Shown: one piece after another, positions 24,774 to 32,216 of the stretch
Numbering within the stretch: position 1 is the first letter of the stretch
How the letters are laid out: the number at the start of each line of letters is the position of its first letter
Assembly: GCF_007665395.1 (NCBI RefSeq)
Contig: NZ_VDND01000013.1
Coordinates: forward strand, 62,001 to 126,000
Source of the DNA: Pseudomonas oryzihabitans
Lineage (GTDB): Bacteria; Pseudomonadota; Gammaproteobacteria; Pseudomonadales; Pseudomonadaceae
Length of the DNA: 64,000 nucleotides
Direction: 5' to 3'
Translations under genes and position numbers: made by a program
The notes under the pieces: generated by a model
The model's database searches: none
The model's input: only the letters and a program-made list of their open reading frames with translations
What the model was told of the DNA's origin: nothing

Positions 24774-25466
24774 TCAGGGCTTGGGTGCGGGAGCGACGAA
24801 GGTCAGCTGGCGCGGATAGCCGTACTTCTCGCCGGGCAGCACGGGGCTGTCGAGAAACACGCCCATGCTGCGGCCGAATTCGCTGACGTGGGTGACCGCG
24901 TAGTCCTGGCCATCGGCCAGGCGGACGATGGCGCCGGGCTTGAATTCCTCGCGGTTGCGCTCGGTGACCGGGATGGAGATGCCGGCGGCCTTGCGGTAGA
25001 TGCCCTTGAGCCAGTCCTGGTTGGTGAAGTCGTTGATCGGGGTGTTGAAGCGCCCCGGCAGGCGCTCCAGGTGACGCCCGGTTCCCGGCGCGTCGTCCAC
25101 CGCCAGGCGCCGCGGATAGCCGACGGCCTCGGCGTCCAGCGGCTGGCCCTCGACGAACACCGCCAGGTTGTCGCCGACCCGCTGCACCTCGGTGATGGCG
25201 CGCCACTGGCCGTCGCCCAGCTGCACCTGGCGGCCGCTGATGAAGCCCTCGACATTGGCCGGCGTCGCCGGAATGGTCAGGCCGGCGACCCGGCGCATGA
25301 CCCCGCGATCCCAGTCTTCGTTGCTGAAGTCGTTGATGGAGCTGGAGAGCAGCGGCTGGGCGCCGGGATGGGCCGCCGCCGCCGGGGCAGGCTGGGCCTG
25401 GGCCGGCGGTAGACCGAGACAGCAGGCGGACAGCAGCAGGGCGAAGAAGGCTTGGCGAGAGCGCAT
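24774..25466 (-). CDS. secreted protein of unknown function with two ~80-residue repeats
   Basis: This 230-aa protein has a signal peptide (residues 1-24, PPAQA). The rest is two tandem copies of one module. Copy 1 (about 42-130) begins SINDFSNEDWDRGVMRR and ends AEAVGYPRRLAV; copy 2 (about 138-225) begins PINDFTNQDWLKGIYRK and ends GEKYGYPRQLTF. Both contain an I-P-(A/V)-T segment, a G-x-x-V-x-L-x-D/G-GQ turn and a V(G/F)xxxxVF strand, suggesting a beta-rich fold. No catalytic motif is evident. ATG at 25466 has AAGGAAG upstream. The family is not recognised. Confidence 0.75.
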   Translation of the reverse strand: MRSRQAFFALLLSACCLGLPPAQAQPAPAAAAHPGAQPLLSSSINDFSNEDWDRGVMRRVAGLTIPATPANVEGFISGRQVQLGDGQWRAITEVQRVGDNLAVFVEGQPLDAEAVGYPRRLAVDDAPGTGRHLERLPGRFNTPINDFTNQDWLKGIYRKAAGISIPVTERNREEFKPGAIVRLADGQDYAVTHVSEFGRSMGVFLDSPVLPGEKYGYPRQLTFVAPAPKP

Positions 25467-25625
25467 GAGGTCTTCCTTAACACGATTTTCTTGTCGGTCC
25501 CGGGCAGGGCGTGGGCGATAGACCCTGGATGGCCCGGTGCGTTTGCCGCCCTGGGTAAAAAGCGGCAACTTTTTGTCCAGTTGGCGTCGAATGGCAGTCA
25601 TTAGGCTAGTCTGCTGCCCCTTTTG
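25467..25625. other. intergenic region upstream of the duplicated-domain gene
   Basis: This short region joins the 5' end of the 24774-25466 gene to the MITE-like element. It should hold the minus-strand promoter of that gene, but I could not pick a convincing -35/-10 pair. No short gene is supported. Confidence 0.4.
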
Positions 25626-25788
25626 CTAGGCTTTGTACGAAAAGTCGCCGAGCGAAGGTCAGGCGAGGCGAAAAAGGCTGAGGAAGCGGACCGGGCTCGC
25701 GAACGAGTTTACGAGTGGTAAATGAGCATTCCGAAGCCTTTTTCAACGAAGCATCACCGAGCGCAGGCATTTTTCGTACAGAGCCTAG
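25626..25788. mobile_element. MITE-like element with terminal inverted repeats
   Basis: The ends CTAGGCTTTGTACGAAAA (25626-25643) and TTTTCGTACAGAGCCTAG (25771-25788) are inverted repeats with one mismatch in 18. The 163-bp interior has no gene. It shares the segment GGTAAATGAGCATTCCGAAG and neighbouring sequence with the element at 40193-40334, in the opposite orientation. No clear target-site duplication is visible. Its right end supplies AGGA of the next gene's ribosome site. Confidence 0.75.
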
Positions 25789-25797
25789 GAGTCCAAC

Positions 25798-26382
25798 ATG
25801 TCCGCCACCCTCGCCCCCGTCCCCCTGGCCAAGGCCTATCGCCTGCTCAACCACGGCCCCACGGTGCTGGTCAGCGCCGCCCAGGGTGGCCAACGCAATG
25901 TCATGGCGGCCGCCTGGGCCATGGCAGTGGATTTCGAGCCGTGCAAGGTGGCGGTGGTGCTAGACAAGCAGACCTGGACCCGCGAATTGCTGGAAGCCGA
26001 GGGCAGCTTCGTGCTCAACGTGCCCTGCGCCGCCCAGGTGGATCTGGTGCAGACGGTGGGCAACACCACCGGGCGCGACGTGGACAAGTTCGCCGCCTAT
26101 GGCATCGAGACCCTGGCCAGTGAACGGGTCAGCGCGCCGCTGATCGCCGGCTGCGTGGCCTGGCTGGAATGCCGGTTGCTGCCGGAGGCGCACAACCAGC
26201 AGGGCTACGATCTCTTCCTCGGCGAGGTGGTCGCCGCCCGGGCCGACACCCGCGTGTTCCGTGACGGCCACTGGGACTTCGCCGGCCAGGACCGCCTGCG
26301 CACCCTGCACCATGTGGCCGGCGGCCATTTCCTGGTGATCGGCGACGGTATCCAGGGGCACCTGCTGGAGCCTCGCGCCTGA
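25798..26382 (+). CDS. flavin reductase-like (FMN-binding) family protein
   Basis: This 194-aa protein of the flavin reductase-like split-barrel family begins with PLAKAYRLLNHGPTVLVSAAQGGQRNVMAAAW, the FMN-binding N-terminal pattern of this family. EGSFVLNVP and NTTGRDVDKF are further conserved blocks. Members reduce FMN/FAD with NAD(P)H or bind FMN in other roles; the substrate is unknown. The AGGAG site at 25787-25791 overlaps the right end of the MITE-like element by two bases, so the insertion must have shaped the leader of this gene. Confidence 0.85.
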   Translation: MSATLAPVPLAKAYRLLNHGPTVLVSAAQGGQRNVMAAAWAMAVDFEPCKVAVVLDKQTWTRELLEAEGSFVLNVPCAAQVDLVQTVGNTTGRDVDKFAAYGIETLASERVSAPLIAGCVAWLECRLLPEAHNQQGYDLFLGEVVAARADTRVFRDGHWDFAGQDRLRTLHHVAGGHFLVIGDGIQGHLLEPRA

Positions 26383-26385
26383 CTC

Positions 26386-26414
26386 CGGCTACGCCAGAGT
26401 CCCTGGCGTAGCCG
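26386..26414. terminator. bidirectional hairpin between convergent genes
   Basis: CGGCTACGCCAG (26386-26397) and CTGGCGTAGCCG (26403-26414) form a perfect 12-bp stem with loop AGTCC. It lies 4 bases past the flavin reductase-like gene and 13 bases past the opposing chemoreceptor. T-runs are absent. Confidence 0.65.
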
Positions 26415-26426
26415 CGGGGGTCCGGC

Positions 26427-28352
26427 TCAGACGCGGAAGCGCGCGACCATCTGCTGGAGGTCGCCGCCCAGGCGTGCCAGTTCGTTGACCGAGGCCGCGG
26501 CATGGGCATTGGCGTTGGCCGATTCCTCGGCGAGCCCACTGACCTTGACCACGTTGCCGTTGATCTCCTCGGCCACCAGGCTCTGCTCTTCCACGGCGGT
26601 GGCGATCTGCTGGTTGAGGCTCTGGATGTCCGCCACCGTCTGGTAGATGGCGTCCAGGGCGCGTTCGGCGTCCTGCGCCAGGGTCACGGTGCCCAGGGTC
26701 CGGTCGCGGCTGGCCTGCATCCGCTCGCTGGCTTCGGTGGTGCCCTGTTGCAGGGTGGCGATGAGCTGGCCGATCTCCTGGGTGGACTCCTGGGTCCGCT
26801 GCGCCAGGGAACGCACCTCGTCGGCCACCACGGCGAAGCCGCGGCCCTGCTCACCGGCGCGGGCGGCTTCGATGGCGGCATTGAGCGCCAGCAGGTTGGT
26901 CTGCTCGGCGATCCCCTTGATCACGTCGATGACGCTGCCGATGCGGCCGCTGGCGGCATCCAGGCGCTCCATGGCGACGCCGAGGCTCTGGACCTCTTCC
27001 GCGGCCAGGGTGATCTCCTGGGCCGCACGCTTGACCGTGCGGCTACCCTCGCGGGCCATGCCGTCGGCGGTCTGGGCGGCGCTCGAGGCGTTGGCAGTGT
27101 TCTGCGCCACGTTATGCACCGTGGCCGCCATCTCGTTCATGGCGGTGGCCACCTGGTGCATCTCGTCACGCTGCTGGGTGACGCCGCGACTGGTCTGGAC
27201 GCCGAAGGCCGAGAGTTCGTCGGCCGCGCTGCTGAGCTGGCCGACGCCGCTGGCGATGCCACCGACCAGCTGGCGCAGGTCGTCGGCCATGGCCTGGGTG
27301 GTGCGCTGCAACTCGCCCAGCTCGTCGCGCCGGTGCACCTCGCTGCGCAGGGTCAGGTCGCCGGCGGCGACACGCTTGAGCATGCCCATGGCGGTGGCCA
27401 GCGGCTGGGTGATCTGGCGGGTGATCAGCCAGGCGGCGGCGATGCCGATCAGCAGGGCGATCACACTGCTCAGCAGGAGCTTCAGCAGCGCGGTCTGACG
27501 CTCGGCGGCAGCCGCCTTGATCTGGCCCTCGCTCAGCTGGTCGAGCAGCTGCACCAGCTTGTTGCCCTGTTCCTGCAGGCTGCCGACGGCGGCCTGGGCC
27601 TGGCGACCCTGGGCGGTGATGGACTCGAAGAAGGCGCGATAGCGGGTCACGTCCTGGGTCGCGCTGTAGAGCCGCGCGGCGGTATCGCCGTCGATCTGCT
27701 TCTGGGTGGCGGCCAGGGTGGCGAGCAGGTCATCGATGACCTTGAGCGCCGCCTGGGTCTTGCTCTCGTCGGGAGTGCCTAGGTAACGGCGGATGGCCAG
27801 GCGGATCCCGACCATCTGTACCTTCATCTGGGCCACCGCCTTGAGGTCGGCGGTGCTGTAGCCACCGCCCGGCGTGAAGACCAGGTCGAACAGCTTGTCG
27901 AAGGTCTCGGTGACGTTGTCGGAAACCCGGGTCAGCTCCTTCTGCGCCTCGGCGCTGGTCTGGTTGGCCTTCTGCAGGGCGGCGAAGCGCTCCTGGTAGG
28001 TCTTCATCTCCTGCTGGACGTTGGTCAGGATGGCGACGTTGGCCGGGTTGGTCAGCAGGGTGAAGCCCTTGCCGATGTCGTCCGTCACGGTGGCCAGGGT
28101 GGCTTGCTGCTTGGCGACCGTGGCGGCGCTGGGATCGAGCAGGTAGGCCTTCTCGTCGATCCTGACGTTGAGGACGTCCGCCTTGAGCTGACCGCTATAG
28201 CGCGTCTTGTTGATACGCTCGATCAGGGTATTGGCGGTGAGGTAGCCGAACAGGGCCACCACCGTCACCATGACCAGCAGGGCGCCGAAGCCCAGGGCGA
28301 GCTTCTTGGAAATGCCGAGATTGCTCAGCCAGGACGCTTTGGAAACAGACAT
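26427..28352 (-). CDS. methyl-accepting chemotaxis protein, probable HBM-type sensor domain
   Basis: This 641-aa chemoreceptor has TM1 at about residues 17-40, an all-helical periplasmic region of about 250 residues resembling the helical bimodular (HBM) sensors of McpS-type organic-acid receptors, TM2 at about 295-318 (SSVIALLIGIAAAWLITR), HAMP, and a signalling domain with EQTNLLALNAAIEAARAG. ATG at 28352 is chosen because a FliA-type promoter covers 28385-28411; the more upstream codon at 28388 falls inside it. Ligands such as C4-dicarboxylates would be a guess. Confidence 0.92.
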   Translation of the reverse strand: MSVSKASWLSNLGISKKLALGFGALLVMVTVVALFGYLTANTLIERINKTRYSGQLKADVLNVRIDEKAYLLDPSAATVAKQQATLATVTDDIGKGFTLLTNPANVAILTNVQQEMKTYQERFAALQKANQTSAEAQKELTRVSDNVTETFDKLFDLVFTPGGGYSTADLKAVAQMKVQMVGIRLAIRRYLGTPDESKTQAALKVIDDLLATLAATQKQIDGDTAARLYSATQDVTRYRAFFESITAQGRQAQAAVGSLQEQGNKLVQLLDQLSEGQIKAAAAERQTALLKLLLSSVIALLIGIAAAWLITRQITQPLATAMGMLKRVAAGDLTLRSEVHRRDELGELQRTTQAMADDLRQLVGGIASGVGQLSSAADELSAFGVQTSRGVTQQRDEMHQVATAMNEMAATVHNVAQNTANASSAAQTADGMAREGSRTVKRAAQEITLAAEEVQSLGVAMERLDAASGRIGSVIDVIKGIAEQTNLLALNAAIEAARAGEQGRGFAVVADEVRSLAQRTQESTQEIGQLIATLQQGTTEASERMQASRDRTLGTVTLAQDAERALDAIYQTVADIQSLNQQIATAVEEQSLVAEEINGNVVKVSGLAEESANANAHAAASVNELARLGGDLQQMVARFRV

Positions 28353-28384
28353 GGGAGTACCGGGGGGAAATTCTGAGTCTCCCT

Positions 28385-28411
28385 TCATCGGCCGTCCCGC
28401 TCGATACTTGA
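28385..28411 (-). promoter_or_regulatory. FliA (sigma-28)-type promoter of the chemoreceptor gene
   Basis: On the minus strand, TCAAGTAT (28411-28404), 11 bases, then GCCGATGA (28392-28385) fit the flagellar sigma consensus with exact spacing. It is 33 bases before the ATG at 28352. It parallels the promoter at 757-783. Confidence 0.78.
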
Positions 28412-28426
28412 AAGCCGCACGTCAGA

Positions 28427-28445
28427 GCCGCCCCTGAGGGGCAGC
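28427..28445 (-). terminator. possible terminator of the AmrZ-like gene
   Basis: GCCCC (28430-28434), TGA and GGGGC (28438-28442), with two further outer pairs around one mismatch, form a small GC hairpin about 46 bases beyond the amrZ-like stop and just before the chemoreceptor promoter. No T-run is present. Confidence 0.35.
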
Positions 28446-28490
28446 CCCGACCCGACGATCGGCTCCTTGCTAGGAGAGAACCGCTGCAGA

Positions 28491-28820
28491 TCAGGCGGTT
28501 TCCCGGTTGGCCAGCGGCACGGGCAGCTCCAGCTCGAGTACCGAGATCAGCGCCTTCTGCTGCCGCTCGTTGAGCTGGCGAAAGCGCTGCAGCAAGAGCT
28601 GCTCGCTGGCGTTGAGCAGGTCGTCGTCCTGATCGACGTGCCCCTGCTCCAGGACACCGTCCTGTACCAGGCTGCGTTCCAGCCAGGCGACGATCTCGGT
28701 GTTCATGCTGTGGCGATGGGTACGGGCCACGGCGGCGATGCGTTCACGCATGCCATCGGGCAGGCGGACGACGAACTTTTCCGTGGGAATACCAGCGGGA
28801 GCGCGGTGGACGTAAGGCAT
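28491..28820 (-). CDS. AmrZ-like ribbon-helix-helix regulator (Arc family)
   Basis: This 109-aa protein has an Arc/MetJ-type ribbon-helix-helix domain with TEKFVVRLPDGMRERIAAVA at residues ~13-32 and HSMNTEIVAWLERSLVQDG after it. P. aeruginosa AmrZ has a closely matching stretch in which the strand residues K, V and R contact DNA; all three are kept here. The C-terminal part (LLLQRFRQLNERQQKALISVLE) resembles the AmrZ tetramerisation region. AmrZ controls alginate, flagella, Psl and c-di-GMP genes. The start has a strong GGAGG 7 bases upstream. Whether this is the orthologue or a paralogue is undecided. It lies 34 bases after the LysE-type gene. Confidence 0.82.
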   Translation of the reverse strand: MPYVHRAPAGIPTEKFVVRLPDGMRERIAAVARTHRHSMNTEIVAWLERSLVQDGVLEQGHVDQDDDLLNASEQLLLQRFRQLNERQQKALISVLELELPVPLANRETA

Positions 28821-28854
28821 GGCGAACCTCCAGGAATAACAGGGTTAGCTGACG

Positions 28855-29496
28855 TCAAAGCGCCGACAACAGCAGTCGACCGGCGAAGAAAACCAGCACC
28901 AGGCCCATGGTTCGCTCGAACCAGTGGCCCAGGCGCAGGAAGGTCTGGCGCACGCGGGGGCTGGAGAACAGCAGGCTGACCAGGGCGAACCAGCCGGCGT
29001 TGACCGCGCACATCCACAGGCCATAGAGGCCCTGCACGGCCAGCGGCGTCTCGGCGCTGACCACGGTGGTGAAGATGGCCAGGAAGAACAGGGTGGCCTT
29101 GGGATTGGTGGCGTTGGTCAGGAAACCGGTGAGGAAGGCCTTGCCCGGCGCCTGGCGTTCCAGGTCGGCGGCCTGCCACTGGCTGTCGTCCAGCGGGGCG
29201 GCGGTGGGCTTGCTGCGGATCAGGTTGAAACCCAGCCAGAGGATGTAGGCGCCGCCCAGTACCTTGGCGGCGTCCAGCAGCCAGGGCGTGGTATGCATCA
29301 GGGCGCCGATGCCGAGCAGGGTATAGAGCACGTGCACCGAGATGCCGGCGCCGATGCCCAGGGCGGTGCACAGCCCGATCAGCCGGCCGAATCTCACGCT
29401 CTGGCGCACGGTCACGGCGAAGTCCGGACCGGGTGCCAGCACGGCGAGGAAATGGATGGTCGCCAAGGCGAGGAATTCGCTCAGGTAGGGGGACAT
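28855..29496 (-). CDS. LysE/RhtB-family amino acid exporter
   Basis: This 213-aa polytopic inner-membrane protein has six predicted hydrophobic segments. The family signature HFLAVLAPGPDFAVTVRQSVRFGRLIG sits in the first helix and loop, and TNATNPKATLFFLAIF in the fourth. RhtB-type proteins export amino acids and analogues. It starts one base after the stop of the 2OG oxygenase gene, so the two are almost certainly co-translated. The natural substrate may be the oxygenase product. Confidence 0.9.
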   Translation of the reverse strand: MSPYLSEFLALATIHFLAVLAPGPDFAVTVRQSVRFGRLIGLCTALGIGAGISVHVLYTLLGIGALMHTTPWLLDAAKVLGGAYILWLGFNLIRSKPTAAPLDDSQWQAADLERQAPGKAFLTGFLTNATNPKATLFFLAIFTTVVSAETPLAVQGLYGLWMCAVNAGWFALVSLLFSSPRVRQTFLRLGHWFERTMGLVLVFFAGRLLLSAL

Positions 29497-29497
29497 G

Positions 29498-30268
29498 TCA
29501 GCTCCAGTACGTCAGGGGTTCGGCGACCCCGCGATAACCGACGAAACACGACAGCGACAGGCGTGGCTGGTCGTTGCCGGGGGTCACGGCGTGCATGCGG
29601 CGGGAATTGAACAGGATCAGGTCGCCCGGTTCGGGGCGGATGGTCAGGCAGGGCGGCCCGAGCCGGTCCGGCTCGATGCCGTAGCTGTCGCCGCGCAGGG
29701 CGTCGAAGGCGTCCGGGGACAGCTCCTCCGACCATAGCTGCAACTCGCCGCCGACGCTGGGCATGGTCAGGTAGACGTTGCAGGCCAGTTGCGTCGTCAG
29801 GCTCTCGGCCTCTTCGCTGCCCGGCGCGTCCTTGGCGAAGATGTCGTGGTGGGCGAGAAAGCGCACGCCCGGCTTCACCACCCGCGACAGGCCGACGTAC
29901 ATCTTGCGGCCCCAGAGGGTCTGCAGCCGGGCACCGGCGGGCCAGACCTCGTCGAGGGTGCAACGCACCAAGTCGATGGGGTTGAGGTAGGGACGACAGC
30001 GCCGGCGCAACTCCTCCAGGTTGTTGGCGACGCTGGCGAAGTAGTCGTCCATCTGCGCGCGCTGGTTTTCCGCCTCGTAGAAGGCCATGCCGATGCGACC
30101 GATGCTGGGCGCGTTGGTGTAGGTGGCGAAGCCGTTGCCGAGGATCTGCTGGCCGAGGTCGTCGGCCAGGGGACGGGGCACGAAGCGCCGGACGCGAATG
30201 GCCAGCAGGCGTTCAGCGGTGAGACGGAGCAGGCTCTCGGTGTCGAGAGCGTCGAGTTCGAGCAGCAT
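29498..30268 (-). CDS. 2-oxoglutarate/Fe(II)-dependent oxygenase
   Basis: This 256-aa protein shows the jelly-roll dioxygenase triad: H-x-D in FLAHHDIFAK (about residues 137-146), the distal His in RRMHAVTPG (about 227), and the 2OG-binding arginine in PRLSLSCFV. PGDLILFNSRRMHAV is the typical prolyl-4-hydroxylase-like segment. The rest resembles pseudomonad 2OG oxygenases annotated only by fold. It is flanked by alaX upstream (34-base gap) and a LysE-type exporter downstream (1-base gap), suggesting hydroxylation of an amino acid. The substrate is not known. Confidence 0.85.
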   Translation of the reverse strand: MLLELDALDTESLLRLTAERLLAIRVRRFVPRPLADDLGQQILGNGFATYTNAPSIGRIGMAFYEAENQRAQMDDYFASVANNLEELRRRCRPYLNPIDLVRCTLDEVWPAGARLQTLWGRKMYVGLSRVVKPGVRFLAHHDIFAKDAPGSEEAESLTTQLACNVYLTMPSVGGELQLWSEELSPDAFDALRGDSYGIEPDRLGPPCLTIRPEPGDLILFNSRRMHAVTPGNDQPRLSLSCFVGYRGVAEPLTYWS

Positions 30269-30302
30269 GGCGCTTCCTTTCTGCGGTGAGGTGGGCGGTT
30301 GA

Positions 30303-30941
30303 TCAGGCGCCAGCCATGTCGTAGCTCACCAGCAGGCGCCCCTTCTTTTCCTTGAGGCCCAGGACGCTCAGCGCGCCGACGCCGCGGGAGGAGCGCACGT
30401 GGGTGCCGCCGCAGGCATAGCGCGCGACGCCTTCGCCGAAGCTCACCTGGCGTTGGCCATCGGGGTGCAGCTCGATCCGCAGCGGCAGGTCTTCTTCCAC
30501 CAGGGCATCGAAGTGCGCCTGCAGGTCCTGGGTATCCAGGGGGCGCGGCTCCAGGCCCGGTACGAATTCGATCTTGCCTTCGCCTGGCCAGTGATGGGCC
30601 TTCACCGGCTTCCAGCCATAGGTCTCGCCGATATGGCCAAGCAGGTGCCCGGCGGAATGCAGCCGCGAGTGCAACTGGCGGCGGCCCTCGTCGACCCGCG
30701 CCAGCACGCGACCGGGGGCGAGGGGACGGTTGGCGAAATGCAGGATGCGCTCGCCATCCTGGATCACCCGGGTGACCTCGGCCGTGCCGATCCAGCCGGT
30801 ATCGCTGGGTTGGCCACCGCCCTGGGGATGGAAGGGCGTGGCGCGCAATTCGATGACGTAGCCGTCCTCCGCAGCGCTGCAGGCGTGGACCTCGACCTCG
30901 GCGATCAGGCTGTCGCTCAGGAAATACAGGCGCTCGGTCAT
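30303..30941 (-). CDS. alaX: alanyl-tRNA editing protein (AlaX family)
   Basis: This 212-aa stand-alone homologue of the AlaRS editing domain begins with a barrel-like N-terminal part (FHPQGGGQPSDTGWI, about residues 37-51). The zinc site is formed by HSRLHSAGHLL (HxxxH, about residues 91-101) and CGGTH (about residues 176-180). Such proteins hydrolyse Ser-, Gly- or other mis-acylated tRNA(Ala) in trans. It is divergent from a LysR gene and upstream of the 2OG oxygenase and exporter, a context that hints at protection from a non-canonical amino acid. Confidence 0.92.
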   Translation of the reverse strand: MTERLYFLSDSLIAEVEVHACSAAEDGYVIELRATPFHPQGGGQPSDTGWIGTAEVTRVIQDGERILHFANRPLAPGRVLARVDEGRRQLHSRLHSAGHLLGHIGETYGWKPVKAHHWPGEGKIEFVPGLEPRPLDTQDLQAHFDALVEEDLPLRIELHPDGQRQVSFGEGVARYACGGTHVRSSRGVGALSVLGLKEKKGRLLVSYDMAGA

Positions 30942-31033
30942 ACGTCTACTACCTAGAAAACGAAAAACGACCTCATTCTAAAGATCGTACGACAGGGTGA
31001 TAATCCACCCACCCTCCAAAGGAATTTTGCGCT
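30942..31033. promoter_or_regulatory. divergent promoter region of alaX and the LysR gene
   Basis: This AT-richer 92-base spacer contains the perfect palindrome TCGTACGA at 30985-30992 and several T-N11-A possibilities, as LysR regulators use. Specific boxes cannot be fixed by eye. Confidence 0.4.
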
Positions 31034-32017
31034 GTGAGCATAAGTCTTCCCCTGCCGCTGCTCAGCGAGATGGCCATCTTCGTGCGGGTCGTGGAGAGCG
31101 GCAGCTTCTCTGCGGCGGCCCGTCAGCTGGGCCTGACCCCCTCGTCCACCAGCCGCAGCGTGGCGCGCCTGGAGAAGGCTCTGGGCACTCGCCTGCTCAA
31201 TCGCAGCACCCGCAAGCTGCGCCTGTCGGAAGCGGGCGAGGAGGTCTATCGCCGCTGCAGCGACATGGTCGGCGCCGCGCGGGCGGTGCTGGAGGTCAGT
31301 GGCCAGTTCAACCAGGCGCCCGCCGGTATCGTGCGGCTGTCGGTGCCCAAGGCGGTGGGCAGCACGGTGATCCATCCGCACATGGCCGACTTCCTGCGCC
31401 GTTACCCGGCGGTGGACGTGCAGCTGCTGCTGGAAGACCGCTACGTCGACCTGATCGACGAGAACGTCGACCTGGCGATCCGCATCACCGATCGACCGCC
31501 GCCCGGCCTGGTCGGCCGCCAGCTGCTCACCATCGAGCACCTGCTGTGTGCCACGCCCCAGTACCTGGCCGAGCACGGCCAGCCCACGCACCCCCGCGAT
31601 CTGGCGCAGCACAGCTGCATCTACCTGGCCGAGGAGCCGTCCGATTCGCGCTGGAAATTCCGCCAGGGCAGCAAGGTGGTCCATGTCACGGTGCGCGGCC
31701 GCTACGCCGCCAATCACACGGGCGTGCGGCTGGACGCGGTGCTCAACCATATCGGCATCGGCAGCCTGCCGTTCTTCACCGCCCAGGCGGCGCTGGCCCG
31801 CGGCGAGGTCATCCAGGTCCTGCCGGAGTGGACCTTCCTGCCGCACTACTACGGAGGCGCCTGGCTGCTCTATCCGGCGACCCGCCATCTGCCGCCGAAG
31901 CTGAAGGTGTTCATCGACTTTCTCGTCGAGCGCCTGAGCGACCAGGCGCTGCGCCAGGGGCAGGGCGCGGCCGCCTTGCCGGAACGGCGCTTCCAGGAGC
32001 TGACCATCGGCAGCTGA
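31034..32017 (+). CDS. LysR-family transcriptional regulator
   Basis: This 327-aa protein has an N-terminal winged HTH (MAIFVRVVESGSFSAAARQLGLTPSSTSRSVARLE) and a C-terminal periplasmic-binding-like effector domain. It is close to the CrgA/DsdC-like branch with a slightly long C-tail. The start is GTG at 31034, with AAAGGA about 10 bases upstream. It is divergent from alaX / 2OG oxygenase / lysE, the likely target operon; the effector is unknown. Confidence 0.88.
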   Translation: MSISLPLPLLSEMAIFVRVVESGSFSAAARQLGLTPSSTSRSVARLEKALGTRLLNRSTRKLRLSEAGEEVYRRCSDMVGAARAVLEVSGQFNQAPAGIVRLSVPKAVGSTVIHPHMADFLRRYPAVDVQLLLEDRYVDLIDENVDLAIRITDRPPPGLVGRQLLTIEHLLCATPQYLAEHGQPTHPRDLAQHSCIYLAEEPSDSRWKFRQGSKVVHVTVRGRYAANHTGVRLDAVLNHIGIGSLPFFTAQAALARGEVIQVLPEWTFLPHYYGGAWLLYPATRHLPPKLKVFIDFLVERLSDQALRQGQGAAALPERRFQELTIGS

Positions 32018-32072
32018 GTGGCCAGGACATCCGGTTCGTGATGCAGCTCGCAACTAACGTCACCACGGGTAT

Positions 32073-32098
32073 CGTTAGGTGAAACGATTCACCTAACG
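32073..32098. promoter_or_regulatory. 11-bp inverted repeat upstream of the sugar porter
   Basis: CGTTAGGTGAA (32073-32083), ACGA, TTCACCTAACG (32088-32098). A degenerate half copy, CTAACGTCACC, lies at 32054-32064. The CG centre (GAAACGATTC) looks like a LacI-family operator. Alternatively, since TTTCTCTC follows, the hairpin could terminate the LysR gene. Confidence 0.5.
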
Positions 32099-32216
32099 TT
32101 TCTCTCCCGAGGACACCGGCGTTTTTCCTGGGTCATCCTGGCCACGGCCCGCCCGTGCCGGTGGACCGGGTCGCCGTCGCGATCCTTGCCCTGGCAAAAC
32201 AAGAAAGGATTTCCCC

